A stretch of DNA of 64,000 bases from Variovorax sp. EL159 (GTDB lineage: Bacteria > Pseudomonadota > Gammaproteobacteria > Burkholderiales > Burkholderiaceae_C). The position numbers were made by a program, and so were the translations under genes. Positions 9,310 through 18,438 of this stretch are shown here, piece by piece. The notes beneath the pieces were generated by a model, which saw only the letters and a list, made by a program, of their open reading frames with translations, ran no database searches and had not been told where the DNA came from. Location of the stretch: assembly GCF_900100965.1 (NCBI RefSeq), contig NZ_FMUJ01000003.1, positions 62,001 to 126,000 of the forward strand, in the 5' to 3' direction. How positions within the stretch are numbered: the first letter of the stretch is position 1; every line of letters starts with the position of its first letter.

Positions 9310-9843
9310 CTATTTGCAGTCGCTGTCGATCACGGACTGCAGGCGCTTCTGCTCTGCGGCACGGGCCGTGTCGTCCATGATCTCGCGCTCGCCCTGCGCA
9401 TTGACCTTCGCGATGCGGATGCCGCTGTCGACCGTCGCCTTGCCCTGGCGGGCGAGTGCGCAGTTGTCGGCCTTGGCCTTGGCGAGCTTGGCAGCTTCAG
9501 CGGCTTCCTTGGCCTTTTGCTCGGCTTCGGCCTTCTTGGTTTTTTCTTCGAGATCCTTGTCGACGCCGCTGGGCTTGGGCGCCGCCGCGCTTTCGCGCGC
9601 CTTGGCGGGTGCGCCGCCAGCGGCATCGGCCGCCGGGGCCTCGCCGCCGGATGCATCGAAGGTTGCACGCGCCGGCGGTGGCGAACCTGCACGGCGCAGG
9701 ATGTTCTTCTCGGGAACGTCAGGCGGCGGGGCCTGGTCGCTGAAGACCTTCTTTCCGTTCTTGTCGATCCATTGCCATTGCGCGCTCGCGGAGAGCGGCA
9801 TCGCAACAACACATCCCAGTAGCAGCCAGTGCACGAATTTCAT
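9310..9843 (-). CDS. DUF4124 domain-containing exported protein
   Basis: The 177-residue product has a signal peptide (about 1-21, ending SASA-QW). A DUF4124 segment follows immediately: [22 protein letters not shown]. The C-terminal half is a charged, Ala/Lys-rich helical stretch that may form a coiled coil. Such proteins are common in betaproteobacteria, and no biochemical function is established. It is convergent with rnfH, 18 bases apart, and divergent from guaB. Confidence 0.85.
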   Translation of the reverse strand: MKFVHWLLLGCVVAMPLSASAQWQWIDKNGKKVFSDQAPPPDVPEKNILRRAGSPPPARATFDASGGEAPAADAAGGAPAKARESAAAPKPSGVDKDLEEKTKKAEAEQKAKEAAEAAKLAKAKADNCALARQGKATVDSGIRIAKVNAQGEREIMDDTARAAEQKRLQSVIDSDCK

Positions 9844-9944
9844 CCCCGAAGTTTAGCGGGGCCTTACTTTTTGCAACATCCGGATTGGGCGCTTTTGCAA
9901 CGGTCCTGAAAGTCCCGCGCCAGCGAACTGGCCGGCCCCCTCGT

Positions 9945-9950
9945 TACAAT
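9945..9950 (+). promoter_or_regulatory. Probable -10 element of guaB
   Basis: TACAAT lies 22 bases upstream of the guaB ATG. The same TACAATCCGTC string occurs upstream of ratA (TACAAT at 8475-8480). No convincing -35 is visible, so this is a tentative call. Confidence 0.35.
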
Positions 9951-9971
9951 CCGTCTTTTGGAGCTTCACCC

Positions 9972-11441
9972 ATGCGCCTTCTCGGCAAAGCGCTCACCTT
10001 CGACGACGTGTTGTTGGTGCCAGCGTTCTCCCAGGTCCTGCCCAAGGACACCTCCCTCGCCACCAAGTTCTCCCGCAACATCACGCTGAACCTGCCGCTC
10101 GTCTCGGCGGCCATGGACACCGTGACTGAAGCCCGCCTCGCAATTGCCATTGCACAAGAGGGCGGCATCGGGATCGTTCACAAGAACCTCACCGCGCAAC
10201 AGCAGGCCGCCGAAGTGGCCCGCGTGAAGCGTTATGAATCGGGCGTGCTGCGCGATCCGGTGGTGATCACGCCGACGCACTCGGTGCGCCAGGTGATGGC
10301 ACTGTCGGACCAGCTCGGCATCTCGGGCTTCCCGGTGGTCGATGGCGGCAAGGTCGTCGGCATCGTGACGGGGCGCGACCTGCGCTTCGAAAACCGCTAC
10401 GACGTGCCGGTCAGCGAAATCATGACCCAGCGCGAGAAGCTCATCACCGTGCCCGACGGCACCACGCTGGCCGAAGCCAAGGCGCTGCTGAACAAGTACA
10501 AGCTCGAGCGCCTGCTGGTCATCAACAGCGACTGGGAGCTCAAGGGCCTGATCACCGTCAAGGACATCACCAAGCAGACCAGCTTCCCCAATGCAGCACG
10601 CGACGCCAGTGGCCGCCTGCGCGTGGGCGCGGCGGTCGGCGTGGGTGACGGCACCGAAGAGCGCGTCGAAGCGCTCGTCAGGGCCGGCGTCGATGCCATC
10701 GTGGTCGACACCGCGCACGGCCACAGCGCCGGCGTGATCGAGCGCGTGCGCTGGGTCAAGAAGAACTACCCGCAGGTCGACGTGATCGGCGGCAACATCG
10801 CCACCGGCGACGCAGCGCGTGCGCTGGCCGACGTGGGCGCAGATGCGGTCAAGGTCGGCATCGGCCCCGGCTCGATCTGCACCACCCGCATCGTGGCCGG
10901 CGTGGGCGTGCCGCAGATCATGGCGGTCGACAGCGTTGCCACCGCGCTGCAGGGCACGGGCGTTCCGCTGATCTCCGACGGCGGCGTGCGCTACTCGGGC
11001 GACATCGCCAAGGCGATTGCCGCCGGTGCCAGCACCGTGATGATGGGCAGCATGTTCGCCGGCACCGAAGAGGCGCCGGGCGAAATCGTGCTGTACCAGG
11101 GCCGCAGCTACAAGAGCTACCGCGGCATGGGCTCCATCGGCGCGATGCAGCAGGGCAGTGCCGACCGGTACTTCCAGGAATCGACCACCGGCAACCCCAA
11201 CACCGACAAGCTGGTGCCCGAAGGCATCGAAGGCCGCGTGCCCTATAAGGGCTCGATCGTCTCCATCGTCTACCAGATGGCCGGCGGCGTGCGTGCCAGC
11301 ATGGGCTACTGCGGGTGCGCGACCATCGAGGACATGCAGAACAGGGCCGAGTTCGTCGAGATCACCACGGCCGGCATCCGTGAAAGCCACGTGCACGACG
11401 TGCAGATCACCAAGGAAGCGCCGAACTACCGCGCTGAGTAA
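9972..11441 (+). CDS. guaB: IMP dehydrogenase GuaB
   Basis: GuaB oxidises IMP to XMP with NAD+, the first committed step of GMP synthesis. The 489-residue product has the family length. It has the TIM-barrel N-terminus ([17 protein letters not shown]), two CBS domains at about 93-200, and the active-site loop GPGSICTTR with catalytic C303. It also has the mobile-flap region and the C-terminal [11 protein letters not shown]. The ATG at 9972 gives the canonical start. It is in line with guaA, but a toxin-antitoxin pair lies between them. Confidence 0.97.
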   Translation: MRLLGKALTFDDVLLVPAFSQVLPKDTSLATKFSRNITLNLPLVSAAMDTVTEARLAIAIAQEGGIGIVHKNLTAQQQAAEVARVKRYESGVLRDPVVITPTHSVRQVMALSDQLGISGFPVVDGGKVVGIVTGRDLRFENRYDVPVSEIMTQREKLITVPDGTTLAEAKALLNKYKLERLLVINSDWELKGLITVKDITKQTSFPNAARDASGRLRVGAAVGVGDGTEERVEALVRAGVDAIVVDTAHGHSAGVIERVRWVKKNYPQVDVIGGNIATGDAARALADVGADAVKVGIGPGSICTTRIVAGVGVPQIMAVDSVATALQGTGVPLISDGGVRYSGDIAKAIAAGASTVMMGSMFAGTEEAPGEIVLYQGRSYKSYRGMGSIGAMQQGSADRYFQESTTGNPNTDKLVPEGIEGRVPYKGSIVSIVYQMAGGVRASMGYCGCATIEDMQNRAEFVEITTAGIRESHVHDVQITKEAPNYRAE

Positions 11442-11458
11442 ACAGGGCCCCCACGCGC

Positions 11459-11493
11459 CCCCACTGCGTGTGGGGCGCTGCCCCCCGAGGGGG
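11459..11493. repeat. GC-rich double hairpin downstream of guaB
   Basis: Two small inverted repeats stand side by side: CCCCAC/GTGGGG (11459-11464 with 11470-11475) and CCCCC/GGGGG (11482-11486 with 11489-11493). There is no T-run, so this is not a classic terminator. It may be a dispersed intergenic element or a transcript-end hairpin. No second copy was seen in the window. Confidence 0.5.
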
Positions 11494-11511
11494 TGCCGGC
11501 CTGAAGCCCAT

Positions 11512-11579
11512 TCTGGCCAGACCTTGAAAGTCGGGCCAGACTCGGTTTAGAATTTAGGCCAGATTCAAATTTTCTGGCC
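11512..11579. promoter_or_regulatory. Repeated GGCCAGA operator half-sites of the toxin-antitoxin module
   Basis: The 10-bp palindrome TCTGGCCAGA lies at 11512-11521, a GGCCAGA half-site at 11534-11540, and an inverted pair GGCCAGA (11557-11563) / TCTGGCC (11573-11579) ends just before the antitoxin ATG. Repeated half-sites around the promoter are what an autorepressing Phd-type antitoxin-toxin complex would bind. Confidence 0.7.
11524..11553 (+). promoter_or_regulatory. Sigma-70-type promoter of the toxin-antitoxin pair
   Basis: TTGAAA (11524-11529) and TAGAAT (11548-11553) are separated by 18 bases, a good match to -35/-10 consensus. The elements interleave with the GGCCAGA half-sites. Transcription would start about 22 bases before the ATG, leaving a very short leader. 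Confidence 0.65.
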
Positions 11580-11582
11580 CAA

Positions 11583-11831
11583 ATGCAATCCATCGGCATC
11601 GCCGAAGCCAAGAACAACTTCTCCGCCCTGATCGACTCGGTCGAAAAGGGGGAGGAGGTTCGCATCACCCGCCACGGCAAGGAAGTCGTGCGCATGCTGC
11701 CGGTGCGCCGCAAGCCGGTCATCACCGACGAGCAGATCGAGCGCGAACTCGGCCAGATCGACGCGCTCCACGCCACCATCCGGCCGGGCCTTTCGGTGCA
11801 TGCGTTGCTCGACGAAGGGCGCCAATCGTGA
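11583..11831 (+). CDS. Phd/YefM-family antitoxin
   Basis: An 82-residue protein with the Phd/YefM N-terminal DNA-binding fold: IGIAEAKNNFSALIDSVEKGEEVRITRHGKEVVRMLP. The remainder is a flexible tail that would wrap the toxin. It sits directly before a PIN-domain toxin and overlaps it by 4 bases (GTGA), the standard antitoxin-toxin order. It should autorepress through the half-sites upstream. No clear SD precedes the ATG at 11583. Confidence 0.92.
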   Translation: MQSIGIAEAKNNFSALIDSVEKGEEVRITRHGKEVVRMLPVRRKPVITDEQIERELGQIDALHATIRPGLSVHALLDEGRQS

Positions 11832-12262
11832 CAGCCTTCGTCATGGACGCTTCCGTCACCGCCGCCTGGCTCCTGCCCGACCAGGCCAGCGAACACACCC
11901 GCAAACTCTACGCCGCCATCCGCCGCGACGAGGTCGAGCCGCAGGCGCCCAACGCCTGGCAATGGGAGTGCGCCAACATCCTTGCCAACGGCGTGCGCAG
12001 CGGCCGCATTCCATCGTCCGCGGTCGAAGGGTTGTGGAGCGTGCTAGATGCCATCCGCCACCGCGTCGAATTGCACGAGCTTGCGCCGGCACAGCACAAA
12101 GCCGTTCTGGCCGTGGCCATCGACGCTGGCGTGTCGCTCTACGACGCGGGTTATCTCTGGCTCGCCAAGTCGCTCAATCTTCCGCTCGCCACCTTTGACG
12201 AGCACCTCATCAAGGCCGCGCCCCAGGCGGGCGTCAAGCTGTTCGACATTTCAACGCTCTGA
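11828..12262 (+). CDS. VapC-family PIN-domain toxin
   Basis: A 144-residue PIN-domain ribonuclease, probably cutting tRNA or rRNA as VapC toxins do. The four acidic residues of the metal site are visible: D7 (MDAS), E47 (WECAN), D106 (LYDAGYL) and D124 (TFDEHL). The GTG start overlaps the antitoxin stop, implying translational coupling. The toxin stop is 11 bases before guaA, so guaA may be co-transcribed with the module. I give no gene symbol because the antitoxin is Phd-like rather than VapB-like. Confidence 0.92.
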   Translation: MTAFVMDASVTAAWLLPDQASEHTRKLYAAIRRDEVEPQAPNAWQWECANILANGVRSGRIPSSAVEGLWSVLDAIRHRVELHELAPAQHKAVLAVAIDAGVSLYDAGYLWLAKSLNLPLATFDEHLIKAAPQAGVKLFDISTL

Positions 12263-12273
12263 GTCCTTTCGCC

Positions 12274-13890
12274 ATGCAACACGACAAGATCCTCATCCTC
12301 GATTTCGGCTCGCAAGTCACCCAGCTGATCGCACGCCGCGTGCGCGAAGCCCACGTGCTCAGCGAAGTCCATCCCTGCGACGTGACCGACGAATGGGTGC
12401 GCGAATACGCCGCCGACGGCCACCTCAAGGGCGTGATTCTTTCGGGCAGCCACGCCAGCGTGTACGAGGAAACCACCGACAAGTGCCCGCAGGCCGTGTT
12501 CGATCTTGGCATTCCCGTGCTCGGCATCTGCTACGGCATGCAGACCATGGCGCACCAGCTCGGCGGCAAGGTCGAAGGCGGCCACAAGCGCGAGTTCGGC
12601 TTCGCAGCCGTGCGCGCCCATGGCCACACCGCGCTGCTGAAGGACATCGCCGACTTCACCACGCCCGAAGGCCACGGCATGCTCAACGTGTGGATGAGCC
12701 ACGGCGACAAGGTCACCGAACTGCCGCCGGGCTTCAAGCTCATGGCCAGCACCGACAGCTGCCCCATCGCCGGCATGGCCGACGAGGCGCGCCGCTATTA
12801 CGCGGTGCAGTTTCATCCCGAAGTCACGCACACGGTGCAGGGCAAGGCGATCCTCGAGCGCTTCGTGCTCGGCATCTGCAACGCCAAGCCCGACTGGGTC
12901 ATGCGCGACCACATCGCCGAAGCGGTGCAGAAGATCCGCGAGCAGGTGGGCGATGAAGAAGTCATCCTCGGCCTCTCGGGCGGTGTCGATTCGAGCGTGG
13001 CTGCCGCGCTCATCCACCGCGCGATCGGCGACCAGTTGACCTGCGTGTTCGTCGACCACGGCCTGCTGCGCCTGAACGAAGGCGACATGGTCATGGAGAT
13101 GTTCGAAGGCAAGCTGCACGCGAAGGTGATCCGCGTCGATGCGAGCGAGCTGTTCCTCGGCAAGCTCGCCGGCGTGAGCGACCCCGAAGCCAAGCGCAAG
13201 ATCATCGGCGGCGAGTTCGTCACCGTGTTCAAGCAGGAAGCCGCCAAGCTCAAGGCCGGCGACGGCGGTCACAAGGGCGCGACCTTCCTGGCGCAGGGCA
13301 CGATCTACCCGGACGTCATTGAGTCGGGCGGCGCCAAGAGCAAGAAGGCCGTCACCATCAAGAGCCACCACAACGTGGGTGGCCTGCCCGAGCAGCTCGG
13401 CCTGAAGCTGCTCGAGCCGCTGCGCGACCTGTTCAAGGACGAAGTGCGCGAACTCGGCGTGGCGCTCGGCCTGCCGCCCGAGATGGTGTATCGCCATCCG
13501 TTCCCCGGCCCGGGCCTGGGCGTGCGCATCCTGGGCGAAGTGAAGAAGGAATACGCCGACCTGCTGCGCCGCGCCGACGCGATCTTCATCGAGGAGCTGC
13601 GCAACTTCAAGGATGAGACCGGCAAGACCTGGTACGACCTCACGAGCCAGGCCTTCACCGTGTTCCTGCCCGTGAAGAGCGTGGGCGTGATGGGCGATGG
13701 CCGTACGTACGACTACGTCGTCGCGCTGCGCGCCGTGCAGACCAGCGACTTCATGACCGCCGACTGGGCCGAGCTGCCGTACGCGCTGCTCAAGAAGGTG
13801 TCGGGCCGCATCATCAATGAAGTGCGCGGCATCAACCGCGTGACCTACGACGTGTCGAGCAAGCCACCGGCGACGATCGAGTGGGAGTGA
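12274..13890 (+). CDS. guaA: GMP synthase (glutamine-hydrolysing) GuaA
   Basis: GuaA aminates XMP to GMP using glutamine and ATP. The 538-residue product carries a class I glutamine amidotransferase domain (about 1-200) with nucleophile C86 in GICYGMQ and the H181/E183 pair in QFHPEV. The ATP pyrophosphatase domain follows with SGGVDSS at 235-241. The C-terminal dimerisation domain ends in the canonical PPATIEWE. Residues 263-352 look normal, so the enzyme should be active. Together with guaB it supplies GMP. Confidence 0.97.
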   Translation: MQHDKILILDFGSQVTQLIARRVREAHVLSEVHPCDVTDEWVREYAADGHLKGVILSGSHASVYEETTDKCPQAVFDLGIPVLGICYGMQTMAHQLGGKVEGGHKREFGFAAVRAHGHTALLKDIADFTTPEGHGMLNVWMSHGDKVTELPPGFKLMASTDSCPIAGMADEARRYYAVQFHPEVTHTVQGKAILERFVLGICNAKPDWVMRDHIAEAVQKIREQVGDEEVILGLSGGVDSSVAAALIHRAIGDQLTCVFVDHGLLRLNEGDMVMEMFEGKLHAKVIRVDASELFLGKLAGVSDPEAKRKIIGGEFVTVFKQEAAKLKAGDGGHKGATFLAQGTIYPDVIESGGAKSKKAVTIKSHHNVGGLPEQLGLKLLEPLRDLFKDEVRELGVALGLPPEMVYRHPFPGPGLGVRILGEVKKEYADLLRRADAIFIEELRNFKDETGKTWYDLTSQAFTVFLPVKSVGVMGDGRTYDYVVALRAVQTSDFMTADWAELPYALLKKVSGRIINEVRGINRVTYDVSSKPPATIEWE

Positions 13891-14208
13891 GTTGACGTCC
13901 CTCGGGGACATCGCCAGCCATCGAGAAAAACTGACGTGACGTGTTGATCCGTAAAAAGCGTCACGGCAGTTATCGATGGCCGTTGCCAGCGAGCCGGCCA
14001 GCCAGAGAAACAGGTAAGCATCGAGACGTTTGCAGCGGAGTGCACTGCCGCGTCATTCGAAGTCAGTCACGAATCAGTATTCGCGCCCACCATCTTCGAC
14101 ATCGCGCTCGATACATGGGCCATTGAACGGCCTCGACGCTTTGCGCTTTTCTGCGTGGGTTCGCCGAACTCACATTTACCTTGGTTTCAACTCAAGCTGG
14201 AGCACATC
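13891..14208. other. Intergenic stretch with no recognised gene
   Basis: These 318 bases between guaA and a small ORF are less GC-biased than the flanks. I see no tRNA, no clear terminator and no ORF with recognisable coding character. It may hold the promoter of the small gene at 14209. Confidence 0.5.
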
Positions 14209-14406
14209 ATGGGCATTCTGAACACACTGGAAGAAGTCGCTGGCGCAGTCGTTGCAGTCGAGGGCCTGAAGAAGGTCGATCCGAATGCTTCGCTCCTGGG
14301 CGAGGCGGCTGCCGCGGTGGCGGGCTACAAGGGCGTCGAACTCGTCAAGGAAAAGCTCGACGAAAAGACCGAAGGCGACGGCACCAGCCCTGATCAGCCC
14401 GCCTGA
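14209..14406 (+). CDS. Small helical protein of unknown function
   Basis: A 65-residue acidic, alanine/valine-rich protein with a mildly hydrophobic middle (AGAVVAVEGL and AAAAVAGYKGVELV) and a polar tail. I do not recognise a family. The ATG at 14209 follows a weak SD-like AGCTGGAG. In-frame sequence upstream (from 14155) looks less protein-like. Codon third positions are GC-rich as in neighbouring genes, which supports real coding. It is convergent with the aldehyde dehydrogenase gene. Confidence 0.55.
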   Translation: MGILNTLEEVAGAVVAVEGLKKVDPNASLLGEAAAAVAGYKGVELVKEKLDEKTEGDGTSPDQPA

Positions 14407-14472
14407 TCCGACGATCTCGGCCGGGTCGACAAAGAACCGGCCGCGCTATCTGGACAAGAGCTCCCCGAAGCT

Positions 14473-15897
14473 TCAGCCCGCACTCATCAGCAGTGTCTTG
14501 GGTTCCAGGTACGCGTTCATGCCCCAGCGGCCCATCTCGCGCCCCAGTCCCGAATGCTTGAAGCCGCCGAAGGGCGCGCTTGGCTCGTGGGCCAGGGTGT
14601 TGACGAGCACACGGCCCGCATCGATCTGGCGCGCCACACGCTCGCAGCTTTCCGGGTCTGTGCCCAGCACCAAGGCGCTCAGGCCATAGTGCGTGTCGTT
14701 GGCGATGGCGATCGCATCGGCTTCGTCCTCGTAAGGGATGATGGTCAGCACGGGGCCGAAGATTTCCTCGCGTGCGATGCGCATCTGGTTGTTGGCACGG
14801 GTAAAGAGCGTGGGCTTCACGAACCATCCGGCATCCAGGCCATCGGGGCGGCCTTCACCGCCTGCCAGCAAGGTCGCACCTTCTTCCTGCCCGAGGCGGA
14901 TGTAGCTCTGCACGCGCTCCCATTGCTTCTTGCTCACCATCGGGCCGATGTCGGTGTCGGCCTGGCGCGGATCGCCGGACTGGATGTGCGAGACCGCCTC
15001 TTTCGCCACCTGCTCGAACTCGGCCAGGCGGCTGCGTGGCACCAGGATGCGCGTACCCGCGATGCAGGCCTGGCCGCTGTTCATGAACCCTGCCTGGAGC
15101 ACGAGTGGCATGACGGCGGTGAAGTCCGCGTCGTCGAGCACCACGGTGGGTGACTTGCCGCCCAGCTCCAGCGTCACGCGCTTCATCGTGGCGGCGCCCG
15201 TGGTCACCAGGTGCTGGCCCACTGCTGAGGAGCCCGTGAACGAGATCTTGGCGATGCCGGGGTTGCGCGCAATCTCCTCGCCGACCACTTCGCCGCGGCC
15301 GTTGACGATGTTGAATACGCCCGGGGGCAGGTCGGCTTCGTGCAGCGCTTCGGCCACGATCTGCGTCTGCAGCGCGCTCATCTCGCTGGGCTTGATGACG
15401 ACGGTGCAACCGGCAGCCAGCGCGGTGGCCAGCTTGTTGCAGATGAAGCCCGCATTGCTGTTCCATGGCGTGATCAGGCCCGCGACGCCCACGGGTGTCT
15501 GGATGACCCTGGCCGCGCCCGCCTGTTCCTCGAACGCGTAGGACTCCAGCGCCACGATGGCCTGGGCAATCACGTCGGCAGGGTAGGTTGCCATCCAGCG
15601 TCCGCGCACCGAGGGCGCGCCGTACTCCAGCAGGACGGCTTCCATCAACGCGTCCTTGCGTGCGGCCACGGCCCGGTGCATGCGTTGCAGGGCCGCAATG
15701 CGCTCCTTGCGCGTGGTGCGCGACCAGGCCGGGAATGCCGCCTGTGCCGCCGCGATGGCGCGCTGCGCGTCTTGCGCATCGCCCAGCCGGACCTGGCCGA
15801 TGACTTCCTCGGTACTCGGGTTGTGCAGGTCGAACCATTCCTGGCCGTGCGGCGTGACGAATTCGCCGTTGATGTAGATGTGTTCAATGCGTTGCAT
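14473..15897 (-). CDS. NAD(P)+-dependent aldehyde dehydrogenase
   Basis: A 474-residue member of the aldehyde dehydrogenase superfamily, oxidising an aldehyde to the acid with NAD(P)+. The general base E244 (VTLELGGKSP) and nucleophile C278 (MNSGQACIAGTR) are both present. Also seen are the cofactor loop TPWNSNAG and the FTGSSAVG segment. The substrate cannot be read. A LysR regulator is transcribed divergently 101 bases away and is the probable controller. Confidence 0.93.
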   Translation of the reverse strand: MQRIEHIYINGEFVTPHGQEWFDLHNPSTEEVIGQVRLGDAQDAQRAIAAAQAAFPAWSRTTRKERIAALQRMHRAVAARKDALMEAVLLEYGAPSVRGRWMATYPADVIAQAIVALESYAFEEQAGAARVIQTPVGVAGLITPWNSNAGFICNKLATALAAGCTVVIKPSEMSALQTQIVAEALHEADLPPGVFNIVNGRGEVVGEEIARNPGIAKISFTGSSAVGQHLVTTGAATMKRVTLELGGKSPTVVLDDADFTAVMPLVLQAGFMNSGQACIAGTRILVPRSRLAEFEQVAKEAVSHIQSGDPRQADTDIGPMVSKKQWERVQSYIRLGQEEGATLLAGGEGRPDGLDAGWFVKPTLFTRANNQMRIAREEIFGPVLTIIPYEDEADAIAIANDTHYGLSALVLGTDPESCERVARQIDAGRVLVNTLAHEPSAPFGGFKHSGLGREMGRWGMNAYLEPKTLLMSAG

Positions 15898-15980
15898 GGT
15901 GGCTCCGTAGGGGTTGATGGAGCGAAGTCTAGGAATGGTTTATTGTTCTGATAAGCCGTCTTGTGACTTATGAGGTATCC

Positions 15981-15990
15981 CTGAATTCAG
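15981..15990. promoter_or_regulatory. Palindrome between divergent aldehyde dehydrogenase and LysR genes
   Basis: CTGAATTCAG is a perfect 10-bp palindrome 8 bases upstream of the LysR start. A near-inverted pair TGATAAG/CTTATGA is found just before it (about 15949-15972). These are plausible LysR contacts, but no experimental link can be read. Confidence 0.35.
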
Positions 15991-15998
15991 GACAATCC

Positions 15999-16937
15999 AT
16001 GCACAGAACAGGAATGACCGAACTGGAAGTGGTGCTGGCCGTCGCGCGCCGCAACAGCTTTCGCGGCGCAGCGCAGGAGCTGGGCATGTCCACCACCGCC
16101 GTGAGCAGCGCCGTGGCCGGGCTGGAGGCACGCCTGAAGGTGCGGCTGTTCAACCGCTCGACGCGAAGCGTGGCGCTCACCGACGCCGGACGACGCTACA
16201 TGGAGCGGATCGCGCCGGCGCTGGCCGAAATCCAGAGCGCGGGCGAAGAAGCCGGCACTGGCGTCGACGTGCCCAGTGGCACGCTGCGCATCAACGCGCC
16301 GCAGGGCGCGGCATCTCTGCTGCTGGAGCCGCTCTTCCTGCAGTACGCGCAGCGCTATCCCGACATACGCATCGACATCGTGAGCGAGTCGCGCATGATC
16401 GACATCGTGGCCGAAGGCTTCGATGCGGGCATCCGCCTTGCCGAATCCGTGCCGCAAGACATGATCGCCGTGCCGCTCTCGCGCGACATCCGCATGCGCG
16501 TGGTGGCAACGCCCGAGTACCTCAAGCGCCACGGCACGCCCAGGCACCCGCGCGATCTGCTCCAGCACCAGAGCATCGGCATGCGCATGTCGCACGGCGG
16601 CATCTACCACTGGGAGCTGGAAAAAGGTGCCCAGAAATTGCAAATGGACCTGCCCGTGCGCCTGGCGCTCAACGAACTGCCGGCCATCAAGAAGGCGGTG
16701 CTGCTTGGGCTGGGTATCGGCTTCATCTCCGAGTGGTTCATCGAAGAAGAGCTGAAGACCGGCGCGTTGGTCCCGGTGCTGATGCCGTGGTGCCAGTCGT
16801 TCGGCGGGCTGAGGCTGTACTACTCAGGCCATCGCTTCGTGCCTGCGCGGCTGCGTGCGCTCATCAGCCTGGTTCATGAACTGGGCCTGGCCGGGGCGCC
16901 GTTGCGAGCCGTTCAGGCAGATCGCAGCGGTGGCTAG
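15999..16937 (+). CDS. LysR-family transcriptional regulator
   Basis: A 312-residue LysR regulator. The N-terminal winged helix-turn-helix (about 8-65) contains [37 protein letters not shown], followed by a type-2 periplasmic-binding-like effector domain. I chose the ATG at 15999, preceded by AGGA at suitable spacing; 16014 (MTELEVV) is possible, and a GTG at 15963 would lack an SD. Its position suggests control of the divergent aldehyde dehydrogenase. Confidence 0.9.
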   Translation: MHRTGMTELEVVLAVARRNSFRGAAQELGMSTTAVSSAVAGLEARLKVRLFNRSTRSVALTDAGRRYMERIAPALAEIQSAGEEAGTGVDVPSGTLRINAPQGAASLLLEPLFLQYAQRYPDIRIDIVSESRMIDIVAEGFDAGIRLAESVPQDMIAVPLSRDIRMRVVATPEYLKRHGTPRHPRDLLQHQSIGMRMSHGGIYHWELEKGAQKLQMDLPVRLALNELPAIKKAVLLGLGIGFISEWFIEEELKTGALVPVLMPWCQSFGGLRLYYSGHRFVPARLRALISLVHELGLAGAPLRAVQADRSGG

Positions 16938-16983
16938 GCGCGGGACCCCGAAAGAGGCGATTCGGACTCTCTCACGAGAGACG

Positions 16984-17023
16984 CGACAACGCGCCGTCAC
17001 CAGCCGATGACGGCGCGTTGTCG
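16984..17023. terminator. Long hairpin between convergent genes, probable two-way terminator
   Basis: A perfect 16-bp stem (16984-16999 with 17008-17023) encloses an 8-base loop. It sits between the LysR stop (16937) and the convergent outer-membrane gene (stop at 17039). No T-run follows in either direction, so it may stop transcription only partly or protect 3' ends. Confidence 0.65.
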
Positions 17024-17038
17024 TTGCAGGAGTGAGGC

Positions 17039-17647
17039 TTAGAAGTTCGCCTTCAGACCCACCGAGAACATCCCGCCCTTGGCCTGCTTCGACACCTTGC
17101 CGAAGTAGTCGTAGTCCGCCGTCACCGACAGGTTCTGCGTCACGCGGTATTCGGCGCCGAAGCCCGCCATCACGCCGGTGGAATTGCCCGAGATGCGCTG
17201 GTAGCTCGGTGCCCACCTGTCGCCACCGGAGACGCTGCCGCGCGCAAGGCCCAGGCGGCCGTTGAGGGCGAAGGAGTCACCGAGCGGCAGGCGGGCCGTG
17301 GCGGCCGCATAGAAGGCGCTGCCGGTGCCGCCCTGGTGGCTCGAGATGCCGTTCACCGCGGTCCATTGGCTCACGCGGCCCAGGCGCGCATAGCCCACTT
17401 CCACGCCGAAGGTTTCCGTCAGCCGATAGCCGCCGTAGAACTTGTAGGCGGTGCCGGACTTGCTGTTCTTCTCGCCGCCCCATGGCACGGGAATGCTGTT
17501 CGTGCCCGACAGGCTGTAGCTCGAGCGGCCGATGGCGCCGCCCACGTACAGGCCGGTGTCCTGGTTGGGGCCGGCCGCGTAGGCGCCGATGGAAGCGGTG
17601 CCGAGGAAGAGGGCTGCGAGGACGGTGCAGGCTGGCGTTTTCGTCAA
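17039..17647 (-). CDS. Small outer-membrane beta-barrel protein
   Basis: A product of about 202 residues with a signal peptide (cut near GAYA-AG) and a beta-barrel of the OmpA/opacity-porin type. It has alternating strands such as YKFYGGYRLTETFGVEVGYARLG and ends in a C-terminal phenylalanine (VGLKANF), the BAM signal. I chose a TTG start at 17647 because AGGA lies 8 bases upstream and the signal peptide then begins directly. An in-frame ATG at 17704 would add 19 residues in front of the signal and is less likely. Function beyond outer-membrane location is unknown. Confidence 0.8.
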   Translation of the reverse strand: MTKTPACTVLAALFLGTASIGAYAAGPNQDTGLYVGGAIGRSSYSLSGTNSIPVPWGGEKNSKSGTAYKFYGGYRLTETFGVEVGYARLGRVSQWTAVNGISSHQGGTGSAFYAAATARLPLGDSFALNGRLGLARGSVSGGDRWAPSYQRISGNSTGVMAGFGAEYRVTQNLSVTADYDYFGKVSKQAKGGMFSVGLKANF

Positions 17648-17804
17648 GATGAAATTCCTGGTTGGAGTCGTTGAAATCGATCGACTGACCGCATGAAGAG
17701 CCATGCCGTCAGCGCTCGACAATTCTCAAATTCCAAGCTGAAGGCGAGCTTGACGCTTGCTGAAGGTCTCATGAATGTTGCCGGCCATGCGCGATGATCG
17801 AGGG

Positions 17805-18437
17805 ATGTCCGAACAGCTTCTTCTTCCCGGTATCGATCCCCCGCCGCGGCCTCTGCCGCGCAGCCGAAAAAACAACAAGCCGCAGCGCAAGGAAGCGCTG
17901 CCGCACGCACTCTTCTTCGCCATCCTCCCGAGTCCGCAAGACGCCGCATCCATCGCGGCGCTGGGCGCATTGATGGATTCGCGCCATGTGCTCAAAGCCA
18001 CGCTGGTCGATGCGCCGCGCCTGCACGTCACGCTGCACGACCTGGGTGAGTACGCGGCGGTGCCGCAAGACAAGGTGGCGCTCGCGCGAGCCGCCGCCGC
18101 GACGCTCGAGGCACCGGCCTTCGACGTCGAGTTCGACCGGGCGATGAGCTATGCGAAGGGCGCACTCGTCCTGTGCGGCAACGAAGGGACGGGCGCACTT
18201 GCGCAGTACAGGCAGCGGCTCGGCGAAGCACTGGCGGACGCGGGCTTCAAGCCGACCCGCGCCTTCACGCCGCACATCACGCTGGCCTATGCGCGCCGCA
18301 AGCTCGAGCAGCACGCGACCGACCAGCCGGTCCGGTGGCGCGCCGGTTCCCTGGCGTTGATCGACAGCCATGTGGGCCAGGGCATCCACGAGATCCTGGC
18401 GCAATGGCCGGCCGCGCCGAACCCCGTGGAGGCCTGA
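17805..18437 (+). CDS. thpR: RNA 2',3'-cyclic phosphodiesterase (2H family)
   Basis: A 210-residue 2H phosphoesterase of the LigT/ThpR type, which hydrolyses 2',3'-cyclic phosphates on RNA ends in vitro. The two catalytic HxT motifs are H74-V-T76 and H157-I-T159. The N-terminus carries a basic proline-rich extension of about 30 residues not needed for the fold. The ATG at 17805 follows GAGGG. An endonuclease V gene begins 1 base after the stop, so the two probably form one transcript. Confidence 0.85.
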   Translation: MSEQLLLPGIDPPPRPLPRSRKNNKPQRKEALPHALFFAILPSPQDAASIAALGALMDSRHVLKATLVDAPRLHVTLHDLGEYAAVPQDKVALARAAAATLEAPAFDVEFDRAMSYAKGALVLCGNEGTGALAQYRQRLGEALADAGFKPTRAFTPHITLAYARRKLEQHATDQPVRWRAGSLALIDSHVGQGIHEILAQWPAAPNPVEA

Positions 18438-18438
18438 C

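Noticed and set aside
13891..14208. Possible tRNA or small RNA in the guaA downstream gap
   Set aside because: No cloverleaf, no CCA end and no clear terminator could be made out. Left as an unassigned stretch.
16984..17023. Hairpin considered as an insertion-sequence end
   Set aside because: It is a single closed stem without a transposase or target duplication, between convergent genes. A termination role is simpler.
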